DNA of 6,708 bases from Candidatus Thorarchaeota archaeon (GCA_018238825.1 JABCSP010000119.1:1-6708), one strand, 5' to 3'. Positions 1 through 5,968 are shown, counted from the stretch's first letter. Program-made: numbers and translations. The notes: generated by a model not told the origin, from the letters alone.

Positions 1-349
1 GTTCACCGATTATTCCATAAGATGAACAGAGAGATTCCTGCCCACGAATACAGAATTCGCAGACCCCACAAGACACACCTGGATCTACGATAATCTTCTG
101 ACCAACTTCTAATGAATCACTGACGTTGCTTCCGACCTCAGTAATTTCACCACTGATATCACTACCAAGAATGTGTGGCATTTCCAATTTAAGACCAGGA
201 ATACCTCCCCGTATAAAGAGGTCAAGATGATTCAGTGCAACATAATTTACTTTGATCAAGACCTGATTCGCTTCAATTGTAGGAGTGTCTATGTCCTCAT
301 ATGAAAGAACATCAGGCCCACCATGTTCATGAAATACTGTAGCCTTCAT
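1..349 (-). CDS. Zinc-type medium-chain alcohol dehydrogenase / quinone reductase family protein, N-terminal part (cut by window edge)
   Basis: This is the first 116 codons of an NAD(P)-dependent medium-chain dehydrogenase/reductase; the rest lies beyond the left edge. The frame starts MKATVFHEHGG at an ATG preceded by GGTGA with a 7-nt gap. Visible family marks are the GroES-like N-terminal domain, an N-H-x-D-x-x-x-R-G-G stretch at about residues 40-49, G-S-D-x-x-G-x-(5)-G at about 62-74, and a four-cysteine cluster (C-x2-C-x2-C-x7-C) at about 93-107, which in this family holds a structural zinc. The G-S-D replaces the G-H-E usual in classic zinc alcohol dehydrogenases, so one catalytic zinc ligand may differ. 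The quinone reductase or crotonyl-CoA reductase-like branch is therefore as likely as a true alcohol dehydrogenase. The substrate cannot be inferred because the Rossmann domain is not in the window. It is divergent from the parvulin gene, with an operator-like palindrome just upstream. Confidence 0.88.
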   Translation of the reverse strand, partial: MKATVFHEHGGPDVLSYEDIDTPTIEANQVLIKVNYVALNHLDLFIRGGIPGLKLEMPHILGSDISGEITEVGSNVSDSLEVGQKIIVDPGVSCGVCEFCIRGQESLCSSYGIIGE

Positions 350-363
350 TATATATTCACCAA

Positions 364-384
364 TGGAATATCTCGGATATTCCA
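364..384. promoter_or_regulatory. Operator-like perfect 9-bp inverted repeat with 3-nt spacer
   Basis: Half-site TGGAATATC at 364-372 is followed by TCG and then its exact reverse complement GATATTCCA at 376-384. The site lies directly upstream of the dehydrogenase's ribosome binding site, 15 nt from its ATG. It is about where transcription would start if the T-rich element at 392-399 is the TATA box. A dyad in that position fits a homodimeric repressor. The repeat is seen directly; the regulatory role is inferred. The regulator is unknown and no obvious one is encoded in the window. Confidence 0.55.
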
Positions 385-391
385 CAAAGTA

Positions 392-399
392 ACATAAAA
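392..399 (-). promoter_or_regulatory. Possible TATA box for the dehydrogenase gene
   Basis: On the minus strand this reads as a T-rich element, TTTTATGT, preceded by a G/A-rich stretch (CGAGG). It lies about 25 nt upstream of a point inside the 364-384 palindrome, which would put the start site within the dyad and leave a short leader before the ATG at 349. The match to the archaeal TATA consensus is only partial, so this is tentative. Confidence 0.3.
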
Positions 400-485
400 C
401 CTCGGGTTGAGTTCAAATCGACATCATATTTGCACAAGTTTAAGACTGTCTAATTTTTCAAACAACATCAGAGCACCCAATTATC

Positions 486-492
486 AGGTGAT
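486..492 (+). promoter_or_regulatory. Shine-Dalgarno site deciding the parvulin start
   Basis: AGGTGAT matches the archaeal anti-Shine-Dalgarno pairing sequence and ends 4 nt before the ATG at 497. It supports this ATG over an upstream in-frame TTG at 407, which would add 30 residues with no counterpart in the family. Confidence 0.7.
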
Positions 493-496
493 ATTA

Positions 497-787
497 ATGG
501 CAAAAGGAAAAGCAGGAAAGGTACGCGCAAGTCACATTCTTGTTGACAAACACAGTCAGGCACAGGCTCTCGCCAGCAGAATCGCTGAGGGCGAAGACTT
601 CAAGACGATTGCACTTAAGTTCAGTAGCTGCCCATCCAAGAAGAAAGGCGGAGACCTGGGTTGGTTCACAAAGGGACAGATGGTTCCTGAGTTTGAAAAA
701 GCGGCATTTCGATTGAATGTTGGCGCTATGACAACAGAACCAGTCAAAACAAAGTTTGGTTATCACATCATCAAAAGAACTGGATAA
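497..787 (+). CDS. ppiC: PpiC-type parvulin, peptidyl-prolyl cis-trans isomerase
   Basis: This encodes a 96-residue, single-domain parvulin that catalyses cis-trans isomerisation of peptide bonds before proline. No signal peptide or membrane segment is visible, so it should act in the cytoplasm. The whole fold is present: A-S-H-I-L-V at residues 11-16 (His13), S-S-C-P-S at 43-47 (Cys45), G-G-D-L-G-W-F at 51-57, Q-M-V-P-E-F at 61-66 with core Met62 and Phe66, and F-G-Y-H-I-I at 87-92 (His90). These are the two active-site histidines, the cysteine/aspartate position and the hydrophobic proline pocket known from Escherichia coli PpiC (Par10, 93 residues), which it resembles closely in sequence and length. 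The ATG at 497 is preferred because it has a strong ribosome binding site and fits the family's N-terminus. The lysine-rich start (AKGKAGKVR) resembles other minimal parvulins. It is monocistronic, converging on the membrane protein gene with only 11 nt between stop codons. Confidence 0.93.
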   Translation: MAKGKAGKVRASHILVDKHSQAQALASRIAEGEDFKTIALKFSSCPSKKKGGDLGWFTKGQMVPEFEKAAFRLNVGAMTTEPVKTKFGYHIIKRTG

Positions 788-808
788 AGACAGCTGTTCT
801 AGTCCAGT
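779..808. terminator. Possible bidirectional terminator hairpin between convergent genes
   Basis: ACTGGA at 779-784 and TCCAGT at 803-808 form a 6-bp inverted repeat. It brackets both stop codons of the convergent parvulin and membrane protein genes, with an 8-bp palindrome (ACAGCTGT, 790-797) in the loop. A T-rich run follows on the plus strand. The stem is short and the loop long, so terminator function is only a weak inference. Confidence 0.22.
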
Positions 809-1923
809 ATTCGATTCTTTCGTTTGAAATAAATGACCAACCCAACACAAATGAAAGCAAGAATTCCGATTCCACTAAGAAGCATAGTATTCTCGAAGGT
901 ATCTGAAGGCTGTACAGTAAGCAGGAATGTGGATGTATCTATGTTTCCAGTGATATCTTTGATACTAAAAGTGAAGTTGTAGAAACCTGGATCAAGACCA
1001 TCAACAGAATAATTGTATGTAATAGAGTCATGATTCGTCCAAGTGAACCTTTCCGGAACAATGCGTGTGTCGTTTAGATAGAGATTAACAGAGCTTCCAA
1101 AATCCTTTGGCCAGAATAAAGGAGTCCATACGATTCTATTGTCAGTTTCACCTTCAGTATATTCCCCAGTATCACCAAGTCCAACTTTCTCTCCAGAATG
1201 ATAGAAATTCTGACCACCAATCGTAGGACCACTAGGGGAGCACCTGATACGACGCATATGGATTTCATTCCCAGTAGTTTCATTGTACATCTTTACCCAC
1301 CCATCTCGAAGTACTCCTGTGTAATTATCATTCACATCATATCCTGCTGAAATCCAGTATGTAGCTGTTACATTGTAGAAATATCCGTCATAGTCAAAGG
1401 AATAGTGATACCCCCAATAGATTGGGTCTGAGTCAGCTGCTGTATCATCCTCAAAAAATTCAGGGTCAATGCTACAATTCCAAGGTCCTTGAGTCAGGGT
1501 GGCAATCAAACTCTCATAGAATGATGATGAACGATTTGGGAGAATGCAATGGAACCAATGTTGACCTTGTCCCTGCCAATAGTCATAGTGCAGATAGACT
1601 AAATTAAAAAGTGAAGTACAAACTTCTCCGCCTTTTGTGAAAGTTTCGTTTAGTTGAGGAATGTCGCTCCAGGTTTCAAGCACATCAAGAGGGGGATAGG
1701 TTTCAACGCTGAGTTCGGGCCATCCATTCACAGTTGTTTTCGAGGAAGAGGTCGTAGAGTACTGGTTCCATGTTATCGTTCGCATACACTTCAGTTTCTC
1801 ACCATTATTTGGACTCCAATCTTCTTGCGACTGTGATATTGTGGTTACGCTGCTGTTTTCTACTGTAACAGATATTGATAGTAATACTATTAGAATAAGG
1901 ATAATATTCACCCTTCCAACCAA
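799..1923 (-). CDS. Secreted, C-terminally membrane-anchored protein with Ig-like membrane-proximal domain, function unknown
   Basis: I do not recognise a specific family for this 374-residue protein. An N-terminal hydrophobic segment (about residues 6-20) after a short basic start looks like a signal peptide. A second hydrophobic segment at about 346-366, followed by K-R-K-N-R, looks like a stop-transfer anchor, so most of the protein should be outside the cell. The ectodomain has ten N-x-S/T sequons (Asn 23, 92, 130, 149, 184, 200, 214, 284, 304, 316) and five cysteines (46, 102, 126, 150, 228). It is rich in Tyr, Trp, Ser and Thr. Residues about 262-337 look like an Ig-like beta-sandwich of the kind common in archaeal surface proteins (W...Y-N-Y-S...G-L-D-P-G-F-Y-N-F-T...D-x-T-G-N). 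The middle (about 40-230) has no motif I know. The start is a TTG with GGAG 9 nt upstream and a good TATA box further up. A surface receptor, adhesin or S-layer-associated role is possible but unproven. Confidence 0.82.
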   Translation of the reverse strand: MVGRVNIILILIVLLSISVTVENSSVTTISQSQEDWSPNNGEKLKCMRTITWNQYSTTSSSKTTVNGWPELSVETYPPLDVLETWSDIPQLNETFTKGGEVCTSLFNLVYLHYDYWQGQGQHWFHCILPNRSSSFYESLIATLTQGPWNCSIDPEFFEDDTAADSDPIYWGYHYSFDYDGYFYNVTATYWISAGYDVNDNYTGVLRDGWVKMYNETTGNEIHMRRIRCSPSGPTIGGQNFYHSGEKVGLGDTGEYTEGETDNRIVWTPLFWPKDFGSSVNLYLNDTRIVPERFTWTNHDSITYNYSVDGLDPGFYNFTFSIKDITGNIDTSTFLLTVQPSDTFENTMLLSGIGILAFICVGLVIYFKRKNRILD

Positions 1924-1961
1924 TACAATCCACTCCTACAGTTAGAGAAACTAATTGCTAG

Positions 1962-1972
1962 CCATATATATC
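1962..1972 (-). promoter_or_regulatory. TATA box for the surface protein gene
   Basis: On the minus strand this reads GATATATATGG. It is the clearest archaeal TATA-like element in the window and lies about 40 nt upstream of the TTG start at 1923. A start site about 25 nt downstream would leave a leader of roughly 20 nt containing the GGAG at 1933-1936. It lies in the 67-nt gap after the LAGLIDADG gene, so the surface protein probably has its own promoter and is not in an operon with that gene. Confidence 0.5.
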
Positions 1973-1990
1973 TTAACAATGACGGCAAGG

Positions 1991-3508
1991 TTATGGGAAT
2001 AGATTACTATATTGTATAGCAAGGGATCTTGGTCGCCTAGAAATTTCGTGTTGCTCCCAAAGTACTTCAGAGATGCGACCAAATGAGAGCCCCTTTTTTC
2101 TAAGGTCAATCATCAATTGTATTTCGTCTTTAGAATAGGGGGTTTTCTTAACATATTCAATTCGTGTGCATAGATTTTGCAGTTCTTCTTGGCGACTAAC
2201 AGCGTGTCTAAACATGAAATCCCCAATCTTCTTAATGTCCTCTTTCGTAGTGATACGAACCTCTCCAGAGTATCCTTTCGATTGAATTCCGAGCGATTTT
2301 AGAAGTTGTCTAATTGGCTCTTGATGACTTTTAGATGATATGCCTACATACCAATTATTCGATACAAATCCATCTCCATCGGTAATCCCCTGTAGAAGTG
2401 GAACTCTCCAGGAGATGGGTACTTTGTCAATCCAATTAAGATTAATCTCAGAATGTGTCTTTGCACCTGAATCAATTCCCAATACTACCTTTCCTAAATA
2501 TAGTAAGAGAGGTGATGTTGAGCTTAACCATTGTTGTAATTGAATTACGCACCCCTCTGAATTTGTGATCTCCTTATCCTTTATTCGATGCGCGAATATT
2601 CCAATCTTCCCAAGAGAATACCCAAATGCATGACATAAATCATCACACCAGCTGTATTTAGTACTAGAAACTAAACCTATGGACTGGGTTGTTGTATGAG
2701 ACACTGGTGAGCCATCGGATATGTACAATCCTATGAAATACATCAATGCAGTGGATTTACTCATTCTACCAAACTTCTCCTCATACTCCTTCATCATCGG
2801 AGAATCCACTGTTTCAAGTTGATTCAATATAGTAGTAAAATCCTCTTCACCAGATATCTCTGAAGGAACTTGGATATATCTAGAAAAGGAGGAGCGACCT
2901 TTTACTGTCAGTGGCAGCCATTTGTATCCTGGTTTGAGCTCTTCGGACGGGATAGAAAGAACAATATTCAGCACTCTTGGCATAATTGAATCGCGAACCC
3001 ATGAGTAAACACGTTCTTTTCTAACATTCAATCTAGATGCGATTTCAGATACTCTATTGCTCTCCTTAAGGAGATTAGGAAGCTGGAGGTATTTGCTTGC
3101 ACTTTCTAAATCGTTCTCGAAGTCGCCCCATTGACGGATCTCATTTGCAAAGATGAGTTGTTCTAATCGAGTTTCTATATCATTGACACTCATCAACCCA
3201 TCAAGTCTTTTACTTAATTCACTCCTAATTCGTCTACCTTCACTTACCGAGAAAATTATTCTAGGTTTCACATATTCTCTGTTGAGGGTCCTTTCATTGG
3301 ACTCTGAGATTTTTTCGGATTTAGCACCTCTAAGGGGTTTGGATTCTATTCTAATTTCTTCATGATAATCATGTAAGATTGAATCACGCTCTTCTTCTGT
3401 CATTAAATTACATTCTTTTAGAAGTGAGTCACGCTCTTCAGGAGTCATCTTCTGGATATGATAATCGATAACCTCATTCGAGTCGTCGTTCTCTCTGATT
3501 TCTTTCAA
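1991..3508 (-). CDS. Free-standing two-motif LAGLIDADG protein with helix-turn-helix-like segments
   Basis: This 505-residue protein carries two LAGLIDADG motifs: F-I-G-L-Y-I-S-D-G at 258-266 and L-Q-G-I-T-D-G-D-G at 372-380. Each keeps the metal-binding aspartate (Asp265, Asp379) needed for cleavage in this homing endonuclease family. The spacing fits one monomer folding as a pseudo-dimer. Before them lies a likely helix-turn-helix at about 153-171 (V-S-E-I-A-S-R-L-N-V-R-K-E-R-V-Y-S-W-V). After them, residues about 457-505 resemble a Myb-like or recombinase-like helical DNA-binding tail. The N-terminus has a 15-residue tandem repeat. No intein splice motifs are visible and neither neighbour is a split gene. 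It may be a free-standing homing endonuclease or a domesticated DNA-binding regulator, by analogy with bacterial WhiA, which joins a LAGLIDADG fold to a helix-turn-helix. The start is TTG, the only in-frame initiator after an upstream stop; its ribosome binding site (AGAGGT, 3521-3526) is unusually far. The next in-frame ATG is codon 21 and has no such site. Confidence 0.85.
   Translation of the reverse strand: MKEIRENDDSNEVIDYHIQKMTPEERDSLLKECNLMTEEERDSILHDYHEEIRIESKPLRGAKSEKISESNERTLNREYVKPRIIFSVSEGRRIRSELSKRLDGLMSVNDIETRLEQLIFANEIRQWGDFENDLESASKYLQLPNLLKESNRVSEIASRLNVRKERVYSWVRDSIMPRVLNIVLSIPSEELKPGYKWLPLTVKGRSSFSRYIQVPSEISGEEDFTTILNQLETVDSPMMKEYEEKFGRMSKSTALMYFIGLYISDGSPVSHTTTQSIGLVSSTKYSWCDDLCHAFGYSLGKIGIFAHRIKDKEITNSEGCVIQLQQWLSSTSPLLLYLGKVVLGIDSGAKTHSEINLNWIDKVPISWRVPLLQGITDGDGFVSNNWYVGISSKSHQEPIRQLLKSLGIQSKGYSGEVRITTKEDIKKIGDFMFRHAVSRQEELQNLCTRIEYVKKTPYSKDEIQLMIDLRKKGLSFGRISEVLWEQHEISRRPRSLAIQYSNLFP
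3381..3448 (-). repeat. Tandem repeat coding for a duplicated 15-residue segment
   Basis: Two copies 45 nt apart (core 3381-3403 and 3426-3448, 18 of 23 positions identical) encode M-T-P-E-E-R-D-S-L-L and M-T-E-E-E-R-D-S-I-L at residues 21-30 and 36-45 of the LAGLIDADG protein. The shared DNA supports a fairly recent in-frame duplication over chance similarity of charged helices. The segment is probably helical and highly charged; its role is unknown. Confidence 0.6.
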
Positions 3509-3813
3509 AGTAAATCATCGACCTCTTCTTACTCAGTATCCATACTATTCATTCCCTGTTCCGTGATTTTTACTCATACTCCGTGTAATCAGAGTAGAAA
3601 CAAAACGTTGGAGGTTCATTATCACTGATTTGTCTTCAGTTGTCTTGAAATATGATTGGAGAAAACAAAGATAGGTGTATAGACGGGCATTAATTCCCTT
3701 CAGAAATCATAGAACTTAATCCACTGGACATAAACTGATTAATAATAAAGAGGTTGAAAGAGAGATTTTCCAATCCCTCTTTCTAAACCTACTCACCGGT
3801 CCGTATCTTTATG
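3509..3813. other. Intergenic region of about 305 bases without a supported gene
   Basis: This gap separates the LAGLIDADG gene from the fructose-bisphosphate aldolase/phosphatase gene. It contains the strong hairpin at 3751-3790 and must hold the LAGLIDADG promoter, for which only a weak A-rich candidate (about 3566-3573) is visible. One minus-strand frame stays open from 3706 to a stop at 3545 (about 53 codons). It has no ribosome binding site, its only start codons are late, and it has no recognisable motif, so I do not call it a gene. A decayed gene fragment cannot be excluded. Confidence 0.5.
3751..3790 (-). terminator. Long imperfect hairpin downstream of the aldolase/phosphatase gene
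   Basis: The arms at 3751-3767 and 3772-3790 pair over 16 base pairs, with one A/C mismatch (3763/3776), a 2-nt bulge (3784-3785) and a 4-nt loop TTCC. The hairpin begins 23 nt after the stop codon of the minus-strand gene. On that strand it is followed by a T-rich run (CTTTATTATT, 3750-3741), so it fits a transcription terminator or a stabilising 3' end structure. The fold is read directly; the role is inferred. Confidence 0.5.
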
Positions 3814-4926
3814 TTATATTCTAGGTTCTGTTGTAGAAAATCTGTCTTTATATTTAGTTAGAACCTTGGGCAGCGAAGTGTACTCCATCTGGTCGTCACT
3901 TAGTCTGTGAGGCTGGAATGGACCATGTCTACGTAGATAATCAGCCATTTCCATGCCGCGCTGTCGGCTAATGTCAAAGGCGACATCATCAAACAGATCA
4001 ATTGGACCAACTAACATCCCATTGGAAACTTGGAATCCTAGAGCTATAACTCTTGGTGGGCCATCAAAGCGAGTACAACGGGAGTCCTTTAAGGCCACTG
4101 GTAAAAGTGGACCTGTATGAGAACCTCTCATCCATCCAGATACAAGGTGCGGAAGGGTGAATGCTTCTAGTATTTCGCCCATGGCTGGTAGGCCAGAGTG
4201 GGCACGTACTATTGCAACAGGATCATCTTTCCCTACATACTTACCTGCTATCATATGGAGCTTGTCAGTACTAACTGAAGCTGTGACCATGCCATCAGCC
4301 CGGTAGACTTTCTTGATGGTGTATCTACCAGTACTACCAAGAAGTGCAAGGATATCGTACATCTCTTCAGGAGCTTTCATTTCAATGAAACTTGGTGTAT
4401 CACTCTTGACATCCTGAATAACAAATCGGAATCCATCGTGTAGATTCGGGTCAATTACAAGACCTGCAGTATTGAATGGGTCTGCATAGATCTTGAAGAT
4501 GGGTAAGTTGTATGCACCAGGGTCTGTCTTATCTGCCATGAAGACTACAATTGGTTCAGACTTGCGCTCCTCAAATGTCATCTCAGCTGAGCCGGGACCC
4601 ATACCCTTCACATTGCCACTGAAAGTATCAGATAGCATGTCTTGACCCGCTGCATAGATCTTCTTCTCACGACCAAGTTCAGTACCTTTGATGAATGTGT
4701 CCCAAGCAAGCTTGTGGACTTCTTCATTGCCTTCGCCTTTGTGGTGAGTCATAATAAGTTCGAGATCGTCACCTGCATGAGTGACATGGAAGTCATTAAT
4801 GATCTTCTTCTCAACACCTTCTTTCATCGACTTCCTCGCAAGATCGAGTATGAAGTCGGGAACAACTACATGACCAGCTAGTGATCCAATATCGGCTTTG
4901 ATCACGCTAATGGTGGTTTCAACCAT
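3814..4926 (-). CDS. fbp: Fructose-1,6-bisphosphate aldolase/phosphatase (bifunctional, gluconeogenic)
   Basis: This enzyme condenses dihydroxyacetone phosphate with glyceraldehyde-3-phosphate and then removes a phosphate to give fructose-6-phosphate, which makes gluconeogenesis one-way. It is the type V FBPase found in archaea and some deep-branching bacteria. The 370-residue protein is near full length and aligns from memory with the Sulfolobus tokodaii enzyme throughout. Numbering from this ATG, metal ligands are visible as Asp12, His19, Asp53 and Asp54 (K-A-D-I-G-S-L-A-G-H and G-D-D-L) and G-Q-D at 94-96. Tyr230 and Lys233 in K-Y-V-G-K-D-D-P match Tyr229 and the Schiff-base Lys232. Tyr349 in M-E-Y-T-S-L-P matches Tyr348. 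G-W-M-R-G-S-H and F-D-G-P-P-R are also present. An ATG two codons upstream (4932) is possible. I prefer 4926 because GGAG then sits 10 nt away, as in neighbouring genes, and because the family starts M-x-x-T-I-S-V. Its neighbour is the class I aldolase, same strand, 146 nt upstream. Confidence 0.96.
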   Translation of the reverse strand: MVETTISVIKADIGSLAGHVVVPDFILDLARKSMKEGVEKKIINDFHVTHAGDDLELIMTHHKGEGNEEVHKLAWDTFIKGTELGREKKIYAAGQDMLSDTFSGNVKGMGPGSAEMTFEERKSEPIVVFMADKTDPGAYNLPIFKIYADPFNTAGLVIDPNLHDGFRFVIQDVKSDTPSFIEMKAPEEMYDILALLGSTGRYTIKKVYRADGMVTASVSTDKLHMIAGKYVGKDDPVAIVRAHSGLPAMGEILEAFTLPHLVSGWMRGSHTGPLLPVALKDSRCTRFDGPPRVIALGFQVSNGMLVGPIDLFDDVAFDISRQRGMEMADYLRRHGPFQPHRLSDDQMEYTSLPKVLTKYKDRFSTTEPRI

Positions 4927-4936
4927 TTGCATTTCG

Positions 4937-4943
4937 CTCCTTC
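4937..4943 (-). promoter_or_regulatory. Shine-Dalgarno site deciding the aldolase/phosphatase start
   Basis: On the minus strand this reads GAAGGAG. The gap to the ATG at 4932 is 4 nt and to the ATG at 4926 is 10 nt. Other genes in the window with a clear site have an equivalent gap of 9-11 nt, so the second ATG is favoured. Confidence 0.6.
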
Positions 4944-5010
4944 AATATATTTTTTCTTTGCAAGAGCCGAGAAAGTAGCCCCCGCTTGAGATTTTTGACT
5001 ATTCTTTACC

Positions 5011-5019
5011 CATATAATA
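5011..5019 (-). promoter_or_regulatory. Possible TATA box upstream of the aldolase/phosphatase gene
   Basis: The minus strand reads TATTATATG here, within the gap between the two aldolase genes. A start about 25 nt downstream would give a leader of roughly 60 nt. If used, the bifunctional gene can be transcribed separately from the class I aldolase gene. A second AT-rich stretch at about 4944-4956 lies too close to the ATG for a leader that includes the ribosome binding site. Confidence 0.3.
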
Positions 5020-5072
5020 GTAACGCTTTGGTTCTCAATAAGCCAGAGAGCGAAAAATGTTACAAATCGAAA

Positions 5073-5960
5073 CTAAAGACCCTTCATCATATCTTTGAGC
5101 TTCTTGGTCATTGCTAATGCATCATCCCATTCTCTCTGCCAGAGATTTCTACCAAAGATAAGACCGGTTGCACCTTGTTCTATGCAGGCCTTGGCTCTTC
5201 GAATGACTTCCTCATCGCTCATCATTCCACCACCAGAGAAGAGAACTAAGCACTTTCCAGCACTCTTGACTACTTTGCTCACACGTTCTTCATAACTCAG
5301 TTCGAGTTTATCGTATGGTGCTCTCTGCGAAGATCTCGTCTTGGGGTCATCAACTGGTACATTCAACTTGACAATATCAGCACCTAGTTCATCAGCAACT
5401 CGAGCTGCATAATCAACTGCAAAAAGGGAGTTTCGACCGCCCTTCTTGTCGATAGCCGCTCCTCGGGGATAAGCCCACATGATAATTGGCATACCGTATC
5501 GTTCTGCATCAGCTTTGACCTTTCGAAACTGTGTGAAGTCAGTATGTTGATTTGGACTACCAACATAGAGTGTGTATCCGATGGCATCAGCACCAATTCG
5601 GACTGCATCTTCTACTGATCCTGTCATTGGTGAAACTGGTTCATTTGCTGGAGGAATGCTAGTCTTACCATTGATCTTCAATACAATGGGAATTTTTCCG
5701 GCATATTTCGGAGCATATTTCTCAGCCAGACCGAGGTGTAGAGCAATTCCAGAGTAGCCTCCTTTCACTGCCAATTTGAACTGAAACTCGGGGTCTGCAG
5801 AGGGAGGATTTGGAAAGAAATCTACGGGACCATGTTCAAGACCCTGATCAATAGGGAGTATCATTAGCTTACCTTTTCCGGGTCCGTGTTCATACATCAT
5901 CCTATGAAGTCGTACCCGCTTTCCCAAGTTCAAATGGTGTAAATCATCAAGTATTGCCAT
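5073..5960 (-). CDS. fba: Class I fructose-1,6-bisphosphate aldolase, archaeal/DhnA type
   Basis: This enzyme reversibly cleaves fructose-1,6-bisphosphate to dihydroxyacetone phosphate and glyceraldehyde-3-phosphate through a Schiff base, as a cytosolic TIM barrel. The protein has 295 residues, between the short archaeal form (about 260) and Escherichia coli FbaB (about 350). Motifs in order: L-P-I-D-Q-G-L-E-H-G at 35-44; W162 and Tyr164 in M-W-A-Y-P-R-G, the likely equivalents of Trp144 and the proton donor Tyr146 of the Thermoproteus tenax enzyme; Lys198 in A-D-I-V-K-L-N, the likely Schiff-base lysine; S-G-G-G at 242-245; and G-A-T-G-L-I-F-G-R-N-L-W-Q at 263-275, the C-terminal phosphate-binding part of the barrel. 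The ATG at 5960 is chosen over an upstream TTG (5975) because that TTG overlaps the ribosome binding site. An ADH synthase (aroA') paralogue is the main alternative, but the length and the D-Q-G-L-E-H motif favour aldolase. It is divergent from uridine phosphorylase and lies upstream of the gluconeogenic enzyme. Confidence 0.94.
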   Translation of the reverse strand: MAILDDLHHLNLGKRVRLHRMMYEHGPGKGKLMILPIDQGLEHGPVDFFPNPPSADPEFQFKLAVKGGYSGIALHLGLAEKYAPKYAGKIPIVLKINGKTSIPPANEPVSPMTGSVEDAVRIGADAIGYTLYVGSPNQHTDFTQFRKVKADAERYGMPIIMWAYPRGAAIDKKGGRNSLFAVDYAARVADELGADIVKLNVPVDDPKTRSSQRAPYDKLELSYEERVSKVVKSAGKCLVLFSGGGMMSDEEVIRRAKACIEQGATGLIFGRNLWQREWDDALAMTKKLKDMMKGL

Positions 5961-5968
5961 AATTTCCA

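Noticed and set aside
407..496. A 30-residue N-terminal extension of the parvulin from a TTG at 407
   Set aside because: The extension has no family counterpart and no ribosome binding site, whereas the ATG at 497 has a strong one.
494..850. A 118-residue open frame on the minus strand opposite the parvulin
   Set aside because: It is antisense to a clearly conserved gene and its translation is cysteine- and serine-rich with no recognisable motif.
1991..3508. The LAGLIDADG protein as part of an intein or intron interrupting a host gene
   Set aside because: No splice-junction motifs (Cys/Ser start, His-Asn end) are visible at its ends. The flanking genes are unrelated and each appears complete.
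3545..3706. A minus-strand open frame of about 53 codons in the gap upstream of the LAGLIDADG gene
   Set aside because: It has no suitable start with a ribosome binding site and no recognisable family. An open frame of this length is expected by chance in some frame.
4924..5070. Loose inverted similarity between the start of the aldolase/phosphatase gene (GAGCGAAATG) and the plus strand near 5046-5065 (GAGCGAAAAATG)
   Set aside because: The match is short, gapped and explained in part by a ribosome binding site and start codon, so it is likely chance.
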